This document shows positions 9,799 through 22,832 of a stretch of 64,000 bases of DNA, one piece after another (position 1 is the stretch's first letter; every line of letters starts with the position of its first letter). The stretch is from positions 69,676,790 through 69,740,789 of the forward strand of contig CM062292.1 in assembly GCA_031216915.1 (NCBI GenBank), written 5' to 3'. This DNA is from Pictodentalium vernedei. Lineage: Eukaryota > Mollusca > Scaphopoda > Dentaliida > Dentaliidae. Below the pieces are notes generated by a model, which did no database searches, was not told the origin of the DNA, and saw only the letters and a list, made by a program, of their open reading frames with translations. The translations under genes and the position numbers were made by a program.

Positions 9799-10040
9799 CT
9801 GGTAGAGTGCTAAATTATTTTTGGTCATCCAAATTTGTCCACGTCTCTTTGCCTTGTTACAATTTATGGGAGAGTGCCTAGTGGCACTCTCCCATAAATT
9901 GTAACAAGGCAAATCCTCACAGACAAAATAATTTCAATTTAAAAATTGTATGATGCACATCCATAGAATATGAAGCCATTAAGTTGCAGCACCTGCACTT
10001 CAGAATAAAGCCCAAATATGGGCTTCCAGCACTCTACCAG
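9799..10040. mobile_element. TTAA-flanked, piggyBac-like MITE (family 2) with a perfect central hairpin
   Basis: TTAA lies at 9795-9798 and 10041-10044. The ends are CTGGTAGAGTGC and GCACTCTACCAG. The core near 9852-9910 is a near-perfect palindrome: 'gccttgttacaatttatggg', 'agagtgcc', and their complements. It is 242 bp, the same length as the inverted copy at 61834-62075. It is noncoding and lies in the U12-type intron. Confidence 0.8.
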
Positions 10041-10255
10041 TTAAAAGCTTGGATAATTCTATTTATCTTTTGCTCCCTCATAATAAGGTACCACTTTGAT
10101 TTTGTGGTGTCTAATGAAGTTTTGGCTGCCAATATAGGCAGCCAAGACTTACTAGAAACCACTACCAATGTACTGTGACTTCCATTAGCAAGATCATGAA
10201 GAACAATGAGCCGATTTGAACCAAATTTGCACTGTGTATTATTGAGTCATAAGTA

Positions 10256-10685
10256 CAGTAGAATCCTCTTAATTGAATATCCATTTTGCCAGTGAAAATT
10301 ATTCAATTAACAGGAGTATACAATTAACAGGGATTTGGTCAGTTTCCTGTGTTCTGGAGATAAACTGAGCATTTATTCTATTATATTTTGTTTGACAGAG
10401 CTCGTAGAGCTCTGTCAAACAAGATATAATAGAATAAATGCCTGTATTGGATGTAGTGAGGCCAAAAAGGTTGATAAATAAGGGGAATTTGGTGCGTGTC
10501 ACAGCAATTTTTTCGACATATTACAAAAATTTTTATACAATTAACAGAAGTTTACTCTACAACCCATATGCAATTAACAGATCAAATTTGTACTGAATGT
10601 ATGGTAAATGGTTTTGTGTTTGAAAATTATATTCAATTAACAGGGATATACAATTAAGAGATATCCAATTAAGTGGGCTCCACTG
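10256..10685 (+). mobile_element. pogo/Tigger-like MITE, 430 bp
   Basis: It is flanked by TA (10254-10255 and 10686-10687) and begins CAGTAGAATCCTCTTAATTG, ending in the inverted CAATTAAGTGGGCTCCACTG, which resembles pogo/Tigger ends. The core at 10379-10441 is a hairpin with arms of about 30 bases ('tgtttgacagagctc' and its complement). No transposase is present. Confidence 0.8.
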
Positions 10686-10749
10686 TACTTGATTCATGCA
10701 AAAAAAGACTTTCCCAAATCCCTGTGGGAACAATGGGAGCTAAAAATAG

Positions 10750-11330
10750 AAATATTTTTCAAACGCTCTTATTTCTCAAACCACATGAAATAAGAGAACT
10801 GTTATTTGGTATGAAGCACCCTTTGGAGGAGTAGAATGGAATCGTAAAAAAACTGCCATCGGTTATGTCACCGTGAACTGTTGGTCGGGGAATCGAAAAA
10901 TGCTGAGTCAGCATATTTTCAAAAATGAAAAAATCTTCTCCAGAACCACGAATCAGAATCTTTTGATATTTGATATACAACATCGTAATGGGGGTAAGAG
11001 TCAAAGCAAGTCCCCCAATTAGTGTTTGCGGGTACGGAATTTTAACAGTGTGCAATTTGAGGAATAATCTTTAAAATTCTTCTTCAAACTCACCAGTTAA
11101 AATCTTTTGATATTTGGTATGCAGCATCACTACAGGGGTCAGATTCAAGTTTGATCAAAGCAAGTCCCTTGAATAATATTTGGGCTTCCTATTGGAGCCT
11201 GAACTTTAACTTGGTACAATTTGAGTAATATATTCTTCAAAAATTTTCTTCCTTCACTTGAACCTCCAAACAGAAGCTTTAGATATTTGGTGTACAGCAT
11301 TAATTGTATGTTGGAACAAGTGTTCTACAT
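10750..11330 (+). repeat. Degenerate tandem repeat between two inverted MITEs
   Basis: Units of roughly 150-190 bases carry 'agaatcttttgatatttg', 'tacaacatc', 'gggtcagattcaag' and 'aagtcccttg'. They are related to the array inside 12711-13917. No end motif is visible, so this is probably a fragment of the same CTCACCT-ended family. Confidence 0.6.
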
Positions 11331-11406
11331 GTACATGTAAGACAAGAAACTCAAAAAATTGGAACTGGGCTCTTTGGGGTCAAACTACAATACAGAAATG
11401 AGTATA

Positions 11407-11836
11407 CAGTGGAGCCCACTTAATTGGATATCTCTTAATTGTATATCCCTGTTAATTGAATATAATCTTCAAACACAAAACCGTATACCATACCTTCAGT
11501 ACAAATTTGGTCTGTTAATTGCATATGGGTTGTAGAGTAAACTCCTGTTAATTGTATATAAACTTTTGTAATATGTCGAAAAAATTACTGTGATACACAC
11601 CAAATTCCCCTTATTTATCAACCTTTTTGGCCTCACTACATCCAATGCAGGCATTTATTCTATTATATCTTGTTTGACAGAGCTCAAAGAGCTCTGTCAA
11701 ACAAGATATAATAGAATAAATGCTCAGTTTACCTCCAGAACACAGGAAACTGACCAAATCCCTGTTAATTGTATACTCCTGTTAACTGAATACTTTTCAC
11801 TGGCAAAATGGATATTCAATTAACAGGATTCTACTG
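11407..11836 (-). mobile_element. pogo/Tigger-like MITE, 430 bp, inverted copy
   Basis: It is flanked by TA (11405-11406, 11837-11838). It is the same length as 10256-10685 and very similar in sequence, but in the opposite orientation. It has the same central hairpin with AAA instead of GTA at the tip. The two copies form an inverted pair about 720 bases apart. Confidence 0.8.
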
Positions 11837-11885
11837 TACTATTGAATATGTACTGTTGTGTCCACAAGGGTATAACAGTACACTT

Positions 11886-12215
11886 GGGGGTGCAGTGACT
11901 CAGTAGGTAGAGGTGCAGGCTGCAAGCCAGAGATGCTCAGTTTGAATTCCACCTGTGGCAACCACATTGTGTCCTTGAGCATTGCCCATGTGGGGACATG
12001 GTGGTGTTGTGTACAAATGCTTACTGCACGTCGATGGTGCACATGTCTTCAACCAATGTTTACCCTGCATGTGTGGAATTAGTATGTTGGGGAGCCTGAC
12101 AGTTGCTCACTGTTGCCCGGTGGTTCTCTACAGGTACTAAAGCTTCCTCCTCTCATAAAACTGTCAGACACAAGGTGACCCTGGCTGTCGAAAATGTCGT
12201 GAAACCCCAATTAAT

Positions 12216-12246
<31 letters not shown>

Positions 12247-12260
12247 TAAATAAATAAATA
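11886..12260 (+). mobile_element. tRNA-headed SINE, diverged
   Basis: The A box is GTGACTCAGTAGGTAG and the B box is degenerate (AGTTTGAATTCC). The body has 'ttgtgtccttgagca' and 'ctgcacgtcgatggtgcac', and a long (AAAT)n tail lies at about 12215-12260. It inserted just after the right end of the 11407 MITE. Confidence 0.75.
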
Positions 12261-12289
12261 ACAATACTCTTACATTCTAAGATATTTAA

Positions 12290-12527
12290 CCCTTAATGGC
12301 CTGGAGATTGTTTATACATTTTTGTTATACTTTGATAGTTCATATCCTGTGACTTTACACTTGCTTCTAGGCTTCTATGGGGCCTAAAACATAAAACAAA
12401 CCAAGAACATGAACTTTTTAATGGCAAAGAAATAATTACAAAAATAAAAAATAAAATAAAAACCGCCCGCACGCATGCAATTTTACAAAAAATGGCCTGA
12501 GAAACAGAGGATCTACTTTGTGAGGCC
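12290..12527 (-). mobile_element. Fused remnants of a TTAA MITE and a Harbinger-like MITE
   Basis: The first part follows TTAA (12286-12289) and matches 56548 onward ('ggagattgtttatacatt', 'atactttgatag'). From about 12381 it becomes one end of the Harbinger-like MITE ('ggcctaaaac', 'aagaacatgaac', 'gcctgagaaacag'). The Harbinger hairpin core is missing, so this is a truncated chimera. Confidence 0.6.
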
Positions 12528-12710
12528 TAACACATAGAAAAATCAAACCGAAACCAACATTTTTTCCTGAATTAGAACTGAAACCGAATCTGAAAAAATA
12601 AAAACTTTCCAGCTCTATCTTTTACCAAATACATCTGAGTCTCTATGTGATAACTCTATATGTATGTATTTGTCTCCTTGTTATCTTTAATTGGATACCC
12701 TAATTGTTAA

Positions 12711-13917
12711 CTCACCTGACTGGAAGTCAGGGGGAGCTTAAGTGATCACTTTTTGTCCCTCGTTCGTCCAGTGTGAACTGTATATTATTAACTTCTCCTC
12801 ATAAACCACAGGGCTGAATTGAACTAAATTTGATGTGCATGTTCCTTATCATATGTCAATTTAAATTTGTTCAAATAAAGTTGCCATGCCCACTGTGTGC
12901 ACCACAAGAGGCATTACTTGGATAGCACCCATAAATTGTTTTCCAAAATTTAAAAAATCTTCTCCAGAACCACCAATTAGAATCTTTGGATATTTGGTAT
13001 ATAACATCTCTAGATTCAAGTTTGTTCAAATCGAGTCCCTGTGTTGGTAATTGGGCTCCCTGCAGGAGCCCAAATTTTAACTTAAATATGAGGAAGTTTC
13101 TTTAAAAATCTTCTTCAGATCCACCAGTCAGAATCCTTTCATATTTGGTATATATATGGGAGCCTGAATTTTAACTTAGTGCAAAATGAGGAAATGTCTT
13201 TAAAAATCTTCTTCTCCAGAACCATCAATTAGAATCGTCTGATATTTGGTATACAACATCTCTGGAGGGGTCAGATTCAAGTTTGTTGAAATCGGATCCC
13301 TGTGTTGATGTTTGGGCTCCATGAGATCCACCAGTCAGAATCCTTTCATAGTTGGTATACAACATCTCTAGGAGGGTCAGATTCCAGTGTGTTCAAATCA
13401 TGCCCCTGGGTTATTAATTTGGGCTACCTATGGGAGCATGAATTTTAACTTAGTGCAATATAAGGGAATTTTTTTAATAAATCTTCTTCTTCAGATCCAC
13501 CAGTCAGAATCCTTTCATATTTGGTACACAACATCTCTAGGTAGGTCAGATTCAAGTTAGTTCAAATCGGATCCCTGGGTTATTATTTTGGCTCCCTATC
13601 TGAGCCCAAAGTTTAACTTAAAAAACGTCTTCTTCAGATCCTCCAGTCAGAATTCCTTCATATTTGGTATATAACATCTCAAGGGGAATCAGATTCAAGT
13701 TTGTTCAACTTGAGTCCCTTGGCTTAATATTTGGGTTCTCTATGGGTGGGGGTGGGGTGGCAGGGGGGACATGTTAGGTTCAGGTTTGTTCAAATCCCTT
13801 CCTTAGTGTTTTTCCATAAATTTTGCCTTTCATGACTTCATTCCTTTGTAGTGTTCATGAACCATGTCTAACTGAATGTGACCCCTAATACTTTTTTGAA
13901 CCACTTTGGCAGGTGAG
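12711..13917 (+). mobile_element. CTCACCT-ended element with an internal tandem array
   Basis: It starts CTCACCTGAC and ends GGCAGGTGAG, an inverted pair. The 5' part has 'aagtgatcactttttgtccc' and 'cgttcgtcca'. From about 12950, five or six degenerate units (roughly 90-170 bases) carry 'gatccaccagtcagaatcc', 'tttcatatttggtata' and 'gattcaagtttgttc'. There are no long open frames, so it is non-autonomous. Its superfamily is unknown. Confidence 0.65.
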
Positions 13918-14024
13918 TGATTGAGGCCTCTTGTTTGAATGAACCTTTGTTCAATTAGTGGGGTGAATTGATATTTAGCACTTTTCTTCCAAATGTTAAT
14001 GAAAAGAAGATAAAAACTGCATAT

Positions 14025-17000
14025 ATTTTTATACTGTACCAATGACCCAGACATAGCTGGTGCTAACTCTTAAAATATAGGGCCAAACACAAATTTTGCC
14101 CCCCAATCCCCAAAATTTGCATCTAAAACTAAAGAAAAACATGTCCTGAGAGGCCCTCCACACTTCGCCCCTACTGCGCATGCGCAGTGTCAAGGACGTT
14201 CCGAAATTGGCGCCATTTATCATTCTAAGTTTGGCCCTTCATCAGTTAACATCTGACTGATCTTTGTGCTTTTAAATCTCAGTTTAAATGATGCCAGACA
14301 CATAAATATTAGTGAAATGGTGATTCTAAGGAGGATAGAAAAGGAGGAGAGGAAAAGAATGTGTGACAGAATATTATCAGGGCTGTAACTTAAAATTTTT
14401 TAATGAAATTATGTTAAGTTACCTATTTTCAAGGCAGCAGCCATTTTGTTGTCATTCTGATTATTTAGTTACACTGTTTTTTCAAGTGTTTTTCCTCTCT
14501 CCCTGTCCTTTAAGTCCCCCTTGCTATTCTCCCATGCTTTTGGCATAATTTCTGTAATTATTATTACTAAAATTTTTTTGGGAGTTTAGCTGAATAACAG
14601 AATGAATTCTGTTCTTTCCCCATGTTTACGTCTTCACCTACGGGTGGTTAGGCGTTGTGTTCTGCATCTACCATCTGATGTTCTGCAGTTTCTTCCCTGG
14701 AAGTCTCTGTTTTGCATCAGATGGTGTATTTTTGGTAACTGATTTCGGGCCTGGGTGCCTGGAGTCTTATTTTAGTGTTTTTACACTCATTGTTTACATT
14801 TACAACAGCCCTCTGTGTGAGGGGGGGATTTCTAAATAATAATATCTTTATGTTATTTCAATCATAACTAGATACATTATTATTGTTCGTAAGTGTTGAA
14901 TAAATTGTTTAAAATATTTTTAAAATTTTTGTCCACACTTAGGCTTGGGATCCATTGGGGCTCAACGTTACTTTTCAGAAACTTGGGCTGTTCTGAAAAA
15001 ATATTTTTTCAAAATATTTTGATTTCAATTATTTTTTCTATATTAATGGATCATATTATTATTGTGTATTTTGATTGCCAGGGATTAGTGCGAGTACCAG
15101 GACTTGTTTTCTTTTCACATTGAAAGGATATTTATCAATTGTTTTAAGAGGAAGTCTTCCTCTGACCTTATTATCATTCTATATGTGGTCAGTGTACTCG
15201 CATTAACTCCGGTTCTGTATCGTATGATTTCGATGACAATATGGGAAGCGTATGTCACGGTATGTTGTTGGGGATTTGGACACTCCGGTCCTTTCCCCGC
15301 AGGGTCACTCTACTTTATCAATTTCTATTTCAGACGATCAAGATTAGGGTGATGTATCTGTGATGTCTTCCAACAGTGTGCCTCCGTCGTCACAATTAAT
15401 GAAGGGCTAGCGGAAAAGTGCTCATGTAAATACGCCAATTGCCTAAGAGGACCCTAGTAGGTTCGACGGCCTTTGACGTCCGCTAGCTCGCCCGGTGTAG
15501 CGTCCATTCACCGAATGGTTCGGCAGCCGGGTTCGTCCGTTGCGGTCTAGAAGGAATTTTGGGGTGATGCGAGCACTATAAAATTAACTTAATGCACACC
15601 CAGTGACGGCGGATCGGAGGGAGAACGGAGGAAGCCTTTTAGTCCGGTTCATAGCTCGTTCCGGTCCATCCGGACGGCAAGCGAGAGAGGCCCCTCTCTC
15701 GTTCAACAACATCTGGCCCCAGATGTTGTGGTACAAATGTGTCGTTAGCGGAGCATACGTCCGTCGCTCGGGACGCTCCGTTGTATAGGCAGTCCGCTGA
15801 GACTGCTAAGGCTTCCTCTTCTCGTCAGCGCACACGACCGCACCTTGGCTGTGTGACCGCCGATATATTACCAGCTTCGCCGATCAAGGATTCTTCGGCG
15901 ACCAGGTCACACCATCCGGCAGCCAGGGATTCGAGACCGATGGACTCCGGACGTTCGCATAGGAAAAGTATGCGGGAGCCATCTGATGCGGAGCTGCCCT
16001 CGGCGAAGCAGCGATAGACTGCGCCTCCGCAGGTCTCGACGCCGGACATTCTTGTGCACATAGCACAGCTTATCGCAGCATCCCAGCAGCCGACAGAAAC
16101 GGTGTCGGATCGAGAATTATCCGACAGCGCTGGGTCGGTAGCCGGGGACCCGAGGCCTGCAGACTCCGGACGTTCGCATAGGAAGTATGCGGGAGTCAAC
16201 GTACACGGAGCTTCCAGCGGCAATGCATCGTAAGTCCGCTACTGCACAGGCCTCGGGAACGGACGTGCTTTCCTTAATAGCACAGTTTATCGCAGCATCC
16301 CAGCATCAACTGAATCTGTCGCATATATTTTATCCGACGATGCTGGGTCGGGACGCTCCGCGGAAGCGGGTACGGACGTCCGAAAGTTTCATCCAGTCCG
16401 ACGGGATACCGAAAGGGATTCGGTGGATTTCAAGCTTTCCCTTTCGGAACAACATATGCTGCGATGCCGGATAAGAAACTGATAGCGTCGGTGGACTTAG
16501 AAATTTTTGGTTCGGTTCAGGGACATCGTCCCTCAGTTCCGACATAGTCCAATAATGTCACACAAACTTTCGAATTATTGAACGACGCTATATATATTAT
16601 TATTTTATGCTTGCTATCCAAGCATTTCTAGTTTCTTGTTCGAAGAATTATGGTGATGTCTTTCAAAAGTGTGCCTCTGTCGTCATAGTTAATGAAGAGT
16701 TAGCGGCAATAAGTGCTCATGGAATATGTCTATCGCTTACGGAGTGACATTCGCTAGCTCACCCGGTGTAGCGTACATTCATCGAATGGTTCGGCTGCCG
16801 GGTTCGTCCGTTGCGGTCTAGGAAGGAGATTTGGGTGATGCGAGCACTTTATTTACTTTAGTACTCACCCAGTGACGGCAGATTGAGGACAGATCGGAGG
16901 AAGCCAACAACATAGGGGACCGCATGTTGTGGTTCAGATATTTTACATTCGGAGCATATGTCCGTTGCTCGGGACGCTCCGTTATATTGACAGTCCGAGA

Positions 17001-20000
17001 GACTGTCTTTAATGCTTCCTCATCCTCACAGCAGGGCACACGACCGCACATTGGCTACGTGACCTCGAGTATCCGATCAGTTTCGGCATTCAGTGATTCC
17101 ACAGCGAATAGGTCGCGCCATCCGGTAGCCAAGGGACACGAGGCCTATACACTCCGTTCGCTCGCATATTGGAAGTATGCACGCGGTAACGATCTCGGAG
17201 CTTCCTGCGGCAATGCATCGTAAGACCGCTGCTCCTCAGGCCTCAGTGACGGACGTGCTATCCGAGTTAGCACAGTTGTTTCGCAGCATCCCAGCAATTG
17301 ACGGTTTCTCGGTCGAATCAGGAATTATCCGACGGCGCTGGGTCGGTGCGGTCCGCGGTTGCATCAAGCTACGGACGACCGAACGCTTTATAGGGTCCGA
17401 CAGGATGGCGAAAGGGATTCGAAAGATTTCGAGTTTTCCCTTTAGTAGTATCGGAAGATGCCTTTCATATCTTCTGGCATTTCTTCCAGTGATTGTTTTT
17501 CGGACTTCATTGCTGCGATCTTGGATAAGAGACTTATAGCGTCATTGGACTCGGATTTTTCGATCAGTACAGGGACTTTGTCCCTGACTTATCGACGCAG
17601 TCCAATATTGTAATTACAACATGTGTTTTATTTTTCGACGCTATATATTTATATATATATACAAGCCTGCTCCTAAGCATGATAGTTTAGTTTCTTGTCC
17701 GCGTGGCTCATTTCTGCCATTTTATCTTTTTTACATATAGTTTATTTTGGCAGAGCAGGGCATACCGAGAGTTCATATGCGTCTAGACGGTGTGATTAAA
17801 GACTGCATATATTCTTTTTCACTGTTTATGTCTTTTCCAATTTCAATGTTGGGAACGACATTATGTATAGTAGACTTAACTTAGACGCTTTATTATACGT
17901 AATCCGCCTTACTGAGGCGTTATCATTACGTCTTCAAGAAAAGATTTACGGGATATTATTCTCAATGTAATTTCTTTTGAGGGCAGTAGTTTGTTCACGT
18001 ATAACTCCGCCCTTCAGTGGCTGATTGGAGTTGGTTAGACGTGAGGCAGCCCTAGCTACATCCACGCGTGGATAGTAGGTTAAGAACTCTCTCAGAGTCG
18101 CTTCGTTCTCGGAGGAGCTTCTCTTCGACGGCAACTTCCGGCAATCCATGAATTGCTTGATTTATACTTTCTCTTGTCTATCTAGTGTTACAAGAGATTC
18201 AGACTGGGGCAAACATTCGGTGGTTGACTCAGAGAGTGCCGCCGCAGTTGCCGGACCCGAGTGTGGCTGTTATGACGGTTGCCAGTCAAACAGATTGGGA
18301 TATATTCTGATCCCTACGGATTCGAAGTGCCGGGGTCTTTGGGTTCCGCAGTCTTTTAGCTATCAGTTAACTTCCGCGGAATAATGTTTTTTAGGCTTGC
18401 TTTATGTCATTGCATGAACATTATTCAGAAACGCATGCCCAAATTCCTGTCCTTTAATTCGACAGTAGTGGCGTATCTCCGGAACCAGGGAGGCACTCTT
18501 TCGTTTCCGTTATTCAATTTAATGGAAAGAATCCGTCTGTTGGTTATAGTACACCAAGTTCAGTTTTGGTCCGTCATATTCCGGGTCGTCTGATTGTTTT
18601 ATCGGACTCCCGTTCTCTTACGGGTCGCTTGTTGCTGTCAGAATGGACTCTCAACAAACAAGTATTTAATCAGATTTGCTATCTTTGGGAGCGCCCAATG
18701 ATGTTTTATTTATGACACAGCTGGCTAATCAATTGCAGACGTATGTGTTGGCTTGTCCAGATCTCTGAGCTAATACTGTTAACGCTCTATTGATCTATAG
18801 GACGGAATGATAGGATACGCGTATCCTCCGGCGCTGTTGTTTTTAGCAGGTATTGCTAAGATAAACAACCACAATACATTTCTGTTGATAGCATCTCTAT
18901 CTTCACAGAGATCATGAGTAATTTACTCTCTTGTCTACTGTGGATCTTAACGTGAAATCTTCCTCTATGTGAGGATCTTTTTTCACTGGGTAAATCGTGT
19001 CATCTTTATCACAACCAGCAAGGTCGCAACCTTCATGTATTCCGTTGTGTGGTCCGTATTGCATTGTAAGCACTGTACTGGACGAGCTTTGGACGCGATT
19101 TCTTACTATAGGAGATCCTCTTCTTCGCTATTCTATGCGACTAGAGTGGAGGCTCTTCCGTCGTGGTGTAGGGATCATTATGTTCATATGGTTGATCCCT
19201 CCATACTACTCATTGCTATTTTTTAGTATACTTGTTTCACAAGATCTACTGCAGCCTGTTGTTATTTAGGTTATAGGTTTATGTTACCTCATACCTATGC
19301 ACTCTACGATAGTTTACAATTGAGTCTTTTGTCTCTTTATCTAAGTCAATTAGTAACTTTTTGATAAATAGATTTAGAATCTTTAGATTAAATTCCTATA
19401 TGGATTTTAACTTCAGGTTCTTATTTAGCTAAGTAATCATTTGAGCCTCTGGAAACAGTAGTTTTCAAATTCTGACCTTTTAGACAGTAATTCTGTTGGT
19501 TTCTCTTTTACTGTAGAGTCAGTGAGTTCCATGCACTATCGATGGATGATTTTCACTTTCATAGTTTCGGAATCAATACTTCCGTTACTATTTAGGTTGG
19601 ATTGTTGCATAAGAGTTAGGCTCCTATTATCCGGAACCTATTATTTTAAGGTCCTTCCGTCTTCGTATGGGCATAGGCCTTTACTCTTTCCGGGTACAGT
19701 TTATGTATTTATAAACAGATATCTGTTTATTACAAGGGCGTAAGCTTCTTCTGTCTTTGATGTCTAGTAGAAGGACGTTACGCTCCATTTTATTGTTAAT
19801 GGATTCTATTAACTAGCGTACTGCTTATGGTATATCATTGGCTTAGCAGTTGTGCTTAAGATTTCGGCTCATGAAGTAAGAGTTCTTCTACTTCTTGGGC
19901 TTACTTTAATAGTGTTGCTATTATAGATTTTTGAAGGCTGCTCATTGCGCTCAGCCATCCATTCATGAATTTTATCTCAGAAATATCGAGTCCATTTCTG

Positions 20001-21025
20001 GAGGCCTCTATTGTTAGGTCTATTATCTACTGCTCAGAATGTCATTCACTTAACAGTTGCTACTATAGCTAGGTAGGCTGTCTGTTTCGGCAGTGTCTCC
20101 GTTCGGCTGCCCTCTTCGCTCTGGGCTATTTGACCCAGGGCAAGAAAAAGGGGGGGGGGAGGGTGTTCCCTTGGGTCACCTGTTTTTACTATGAAAACAA
20201 GGGGATACCTCCTCCGGAGTTAGTAATTCTGAGCTGTTATTGGGATGGTTGTTTAGTGAGAAGTTTAAGTTTATAAAATTCATTCAAGTCTTAGTTTTTA
20301 AAGTATAGCCTTTGAATATTGCATATGTCAACGGACATGATTATGCAATTCTCACACACTTTTAGGAGTATAAGAGTCTCTATTCTCTAGACTTACTTTA
20401 TTATTGGCTTACTTTAAAAATTATTAGTATAAGGATTATTGGATATTAATAGAGTACATGGATGTATGAAGCTCAATTTTTGGAAGGTGTTGTATCTTTC
20501 TAATTTATCATAAATAAGAAAGATACATGTAAGGCCTATTACTTCTTTTCCCTACAGGGGATGACTCTATTTTATTTTATTGAGCGTATTCCATTTTGCT
20601 CTATGTCCTTGGCCCTCCAGCCTTTTTACTATTCAGCTATGTCTGGGTCATTGGTACAGTATAAAAATGTTAAAAAATTTATAGTAATTTATATATTTTT
20701 TATACTTACCAATGACCCAGACGGGGATGGCCCTCCCAGGAGTTGGGAACTCTTGCCTCCCCGCTGAGTACATAGCGCTTACCAGGCACTGGTTATTAGA
20801 ATGATAAATGGCGCCAATTTCGGAACGTCCTTGACACTGCGCATGCGCAGTAGGGGCGAAGTGTGGAGGGCCTCTCAGGACATGTTTTTCTTTAGTTTTA
20901 GATGCAAATTTTGGGGATTGGGGGGCAAAATTTGTGTTTGGCCCTATATTTTAAGAGTTAGCACCAGCTATGTCTGGGTCATTGGTAAGTATAAAAAATA
21001 TATAAATTACTATAAATTTTTTAAC
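14025..21025 (+). mobile_element. DIRS-B: old DIRS element inserted into the left tip of DIRS-C
   Basis: The 7001 bp element has the canonical ATTTTTATACTG and TTTTTTAAC ends. Left and right repeats share private variants ('acatagctgg' and its complement). Gag-like sequence runs about 15110-18150 with repeated passes over the same segment, RT/RNase H/Dam-like remnants about 18160-19075, and recombinase remnants about 19080-20050. Tens of breaks are present. One patch near 15475-16135 looks much younger than the rest. It inserted two bases inside the DIRS-C terminus. Confidence 0.88.
20636..20722 (+). repeat. DIRS-B internal complementary region
   Basis: It is the left-tip complement (GCTATGTCTGGGTC) fused to the right-tip complement (GTTAAAAAATTT). 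The 'tatg' variant matches this copy's own left end ('catagctgg'). Confidence 0.88.
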
Positions 21026-21394
21026 TTTTATACTGTACCAATGACCCAGACTTAGCTGGTGCTAACTCCTTAAATTATAGGGCCAAACACAAATTTTGCC
21101 CCCCAATCCCCAAAATTTGCATCAAGAACCGAAATTTCAATGTCCTATGTGGTCCTCCATACCTTATATCCACTGCGCATGCGCAGTGTCAAGGAGGTCT
21201 CGAAATTGGCTCCAAAAGTCATTCTTTGTTTGGCCCTAAAATCAGTAACATGTCACTGATATTTGTGCTTGTAAATTTCAGTTTAAATGATGCCAGACAC
21301 ATAATTATGAAAGAAATGGTGGATCTAAGGGGTTGAAATAAAGGATGAGAGGAAGAAACAGTGGCAGAATGTGTTCAGGGCTGTAACTTATAAT
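21026..21394 (+). repeat. DIRS-C left terminal repeat and leader, stranded between two inserts
   Basis: It begins TTTTATACTG right after the DIRS-B end, and AT at 14023-14024 completes its tip. It contains a TGCGCATGCGCA site (21174-21185). It ends at 'taacttataat', where DIRS-D begins. Confidence 0.85.
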
Positions 21395-21944
21395 ATTTTT
21401 ATACTGTACCAATGACCCAGACATAGCTGGTGCTAACTCTTAAAATTCTAGGGCCAAACACAAATTTTGCCCCCCAATCCCCAAAATTTGCATCTAAAAC
21501 CAAAAGAAATCATGTCCTGAAGGTCCTCCATACTTCGCCCTCTCTGCGCATGCGCAGTGTCAAGGACGTCCCGAAATTGGCGCCAATTATCATTCTTTGT
21601 TTGGCCCTTCATCAGTTAACATCTCACTGATCTTTGTGCTTGTAAATCTCAGTTTAAATGATGCCAGACACATAAATATTGGAGAAATGGTGATTCTAAG
21701 GAGGATACAGAAGGAGGAGAGGAAAAAGGAGTGACAGAAAATATTCAGGGCTGTAACTTAAAATTTTGTAATGAAATTATGTTAAGTTGCCTATATTTTT
21801 ATACTGTACCAATGACCCAGACTTAGCTGGTGCTAACTCCACAAAAACCAGGGCCAAACACAAATTTTGCCCCCCAATCCCCAAAATTTGCATCCAAAAC
21901 AAAAAGAAATCATGTCCTAAAGGACCTCCATAGTACGACTCTAC

Positions 21945-21956
21945 TGCGCATGCGCA
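21945..21956. promoter_or_regulatory. NRF1-type palindrome, left repeat of DIRS-E
   Basis: TGCGCATGCGCA is a full consensus match. Its partner in the right repeat is at 28733-28744. It lies about 150 bases inside the element, ahead of the leader. Confidence 0.5.
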
Positions 21957-22832
21957 GTGACGCAGTCGTCCCGAAATTGGCGCCAAATATCATTCTCTGT
22001 TTGGCCCTTCATCAGTCAACATCTCACTGATCTTTGTGCTTGTAAATCTCAGTTTAAAGGATGCCAGACACGTAATTCTTGGAGAAAATGTGATTCTAAG
22101 GAGGATAGAAGGAGGAGAGGAAAAAAGAAGTGGCAAAAAATAATCAGGGCTGTTCTTAAAATTTTTTGTTAAAATTATGTTAAGTTGCCTATTTTCGAGG
22201 CAAACGCCTCTTGTTGTCATTCTTGCTAATTGTTGCACTGCTTATTCAGTGTTTCCTCTCCCCTAACCTTCTAAAGTCCCCCCTTGCAATTCTCCCATGC
22301 TTTTGGCATATTTTTGAGAAGTTTCATTTCTAAAATTTCCCTGGGAGAGTTGCTTGGTTACAGAATGTTTTCTGTTATTTTCCCCATAGTTACGTTTTCA
22401 CCCATGGGTGTATAACGTTTGTGTTCTGCATCTTCCATCTGATGTTCTGCAGATTCTCCCCTGGGAGTCTCTGTTTTGCATCAGATAGAGTGTAATTGAG
22501 GACTGATTCCGGGCCAGTTTTTTCAGTGCCTGGAGTCATGTTTTCTTCTGTGTTTACACTGTTTGTTTTCATTGGCAACAGCCTTTTTTGAGGGGGGCTG
22601 TTTGCCTTTGAGGTAGTTTATCTCATTATAAGATACATTTATATTATCCGAAAGTGTCTCATTAATTATTTTATATAATTTTAAAATTTTTGACCACACT
22701 TTGCCATCGGATCCATCGGGGCTCAACGTTACTTTTCAGCAACTTGGGCTTCTCTGAAAAAATATTTTTTCAAAATTATTTTGTTTTGCAATTGTTTTTT
22801 CATTTATTAATGGATCATGTTATTATGTATCT

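Noticed and set aside
10371-10442. Hairpins as CRISPR-type repeats or terminators
   Set aside because: The genome is eukaryotic, the hairpins are single cores of MITEs, and no spacer-repeat series exists.
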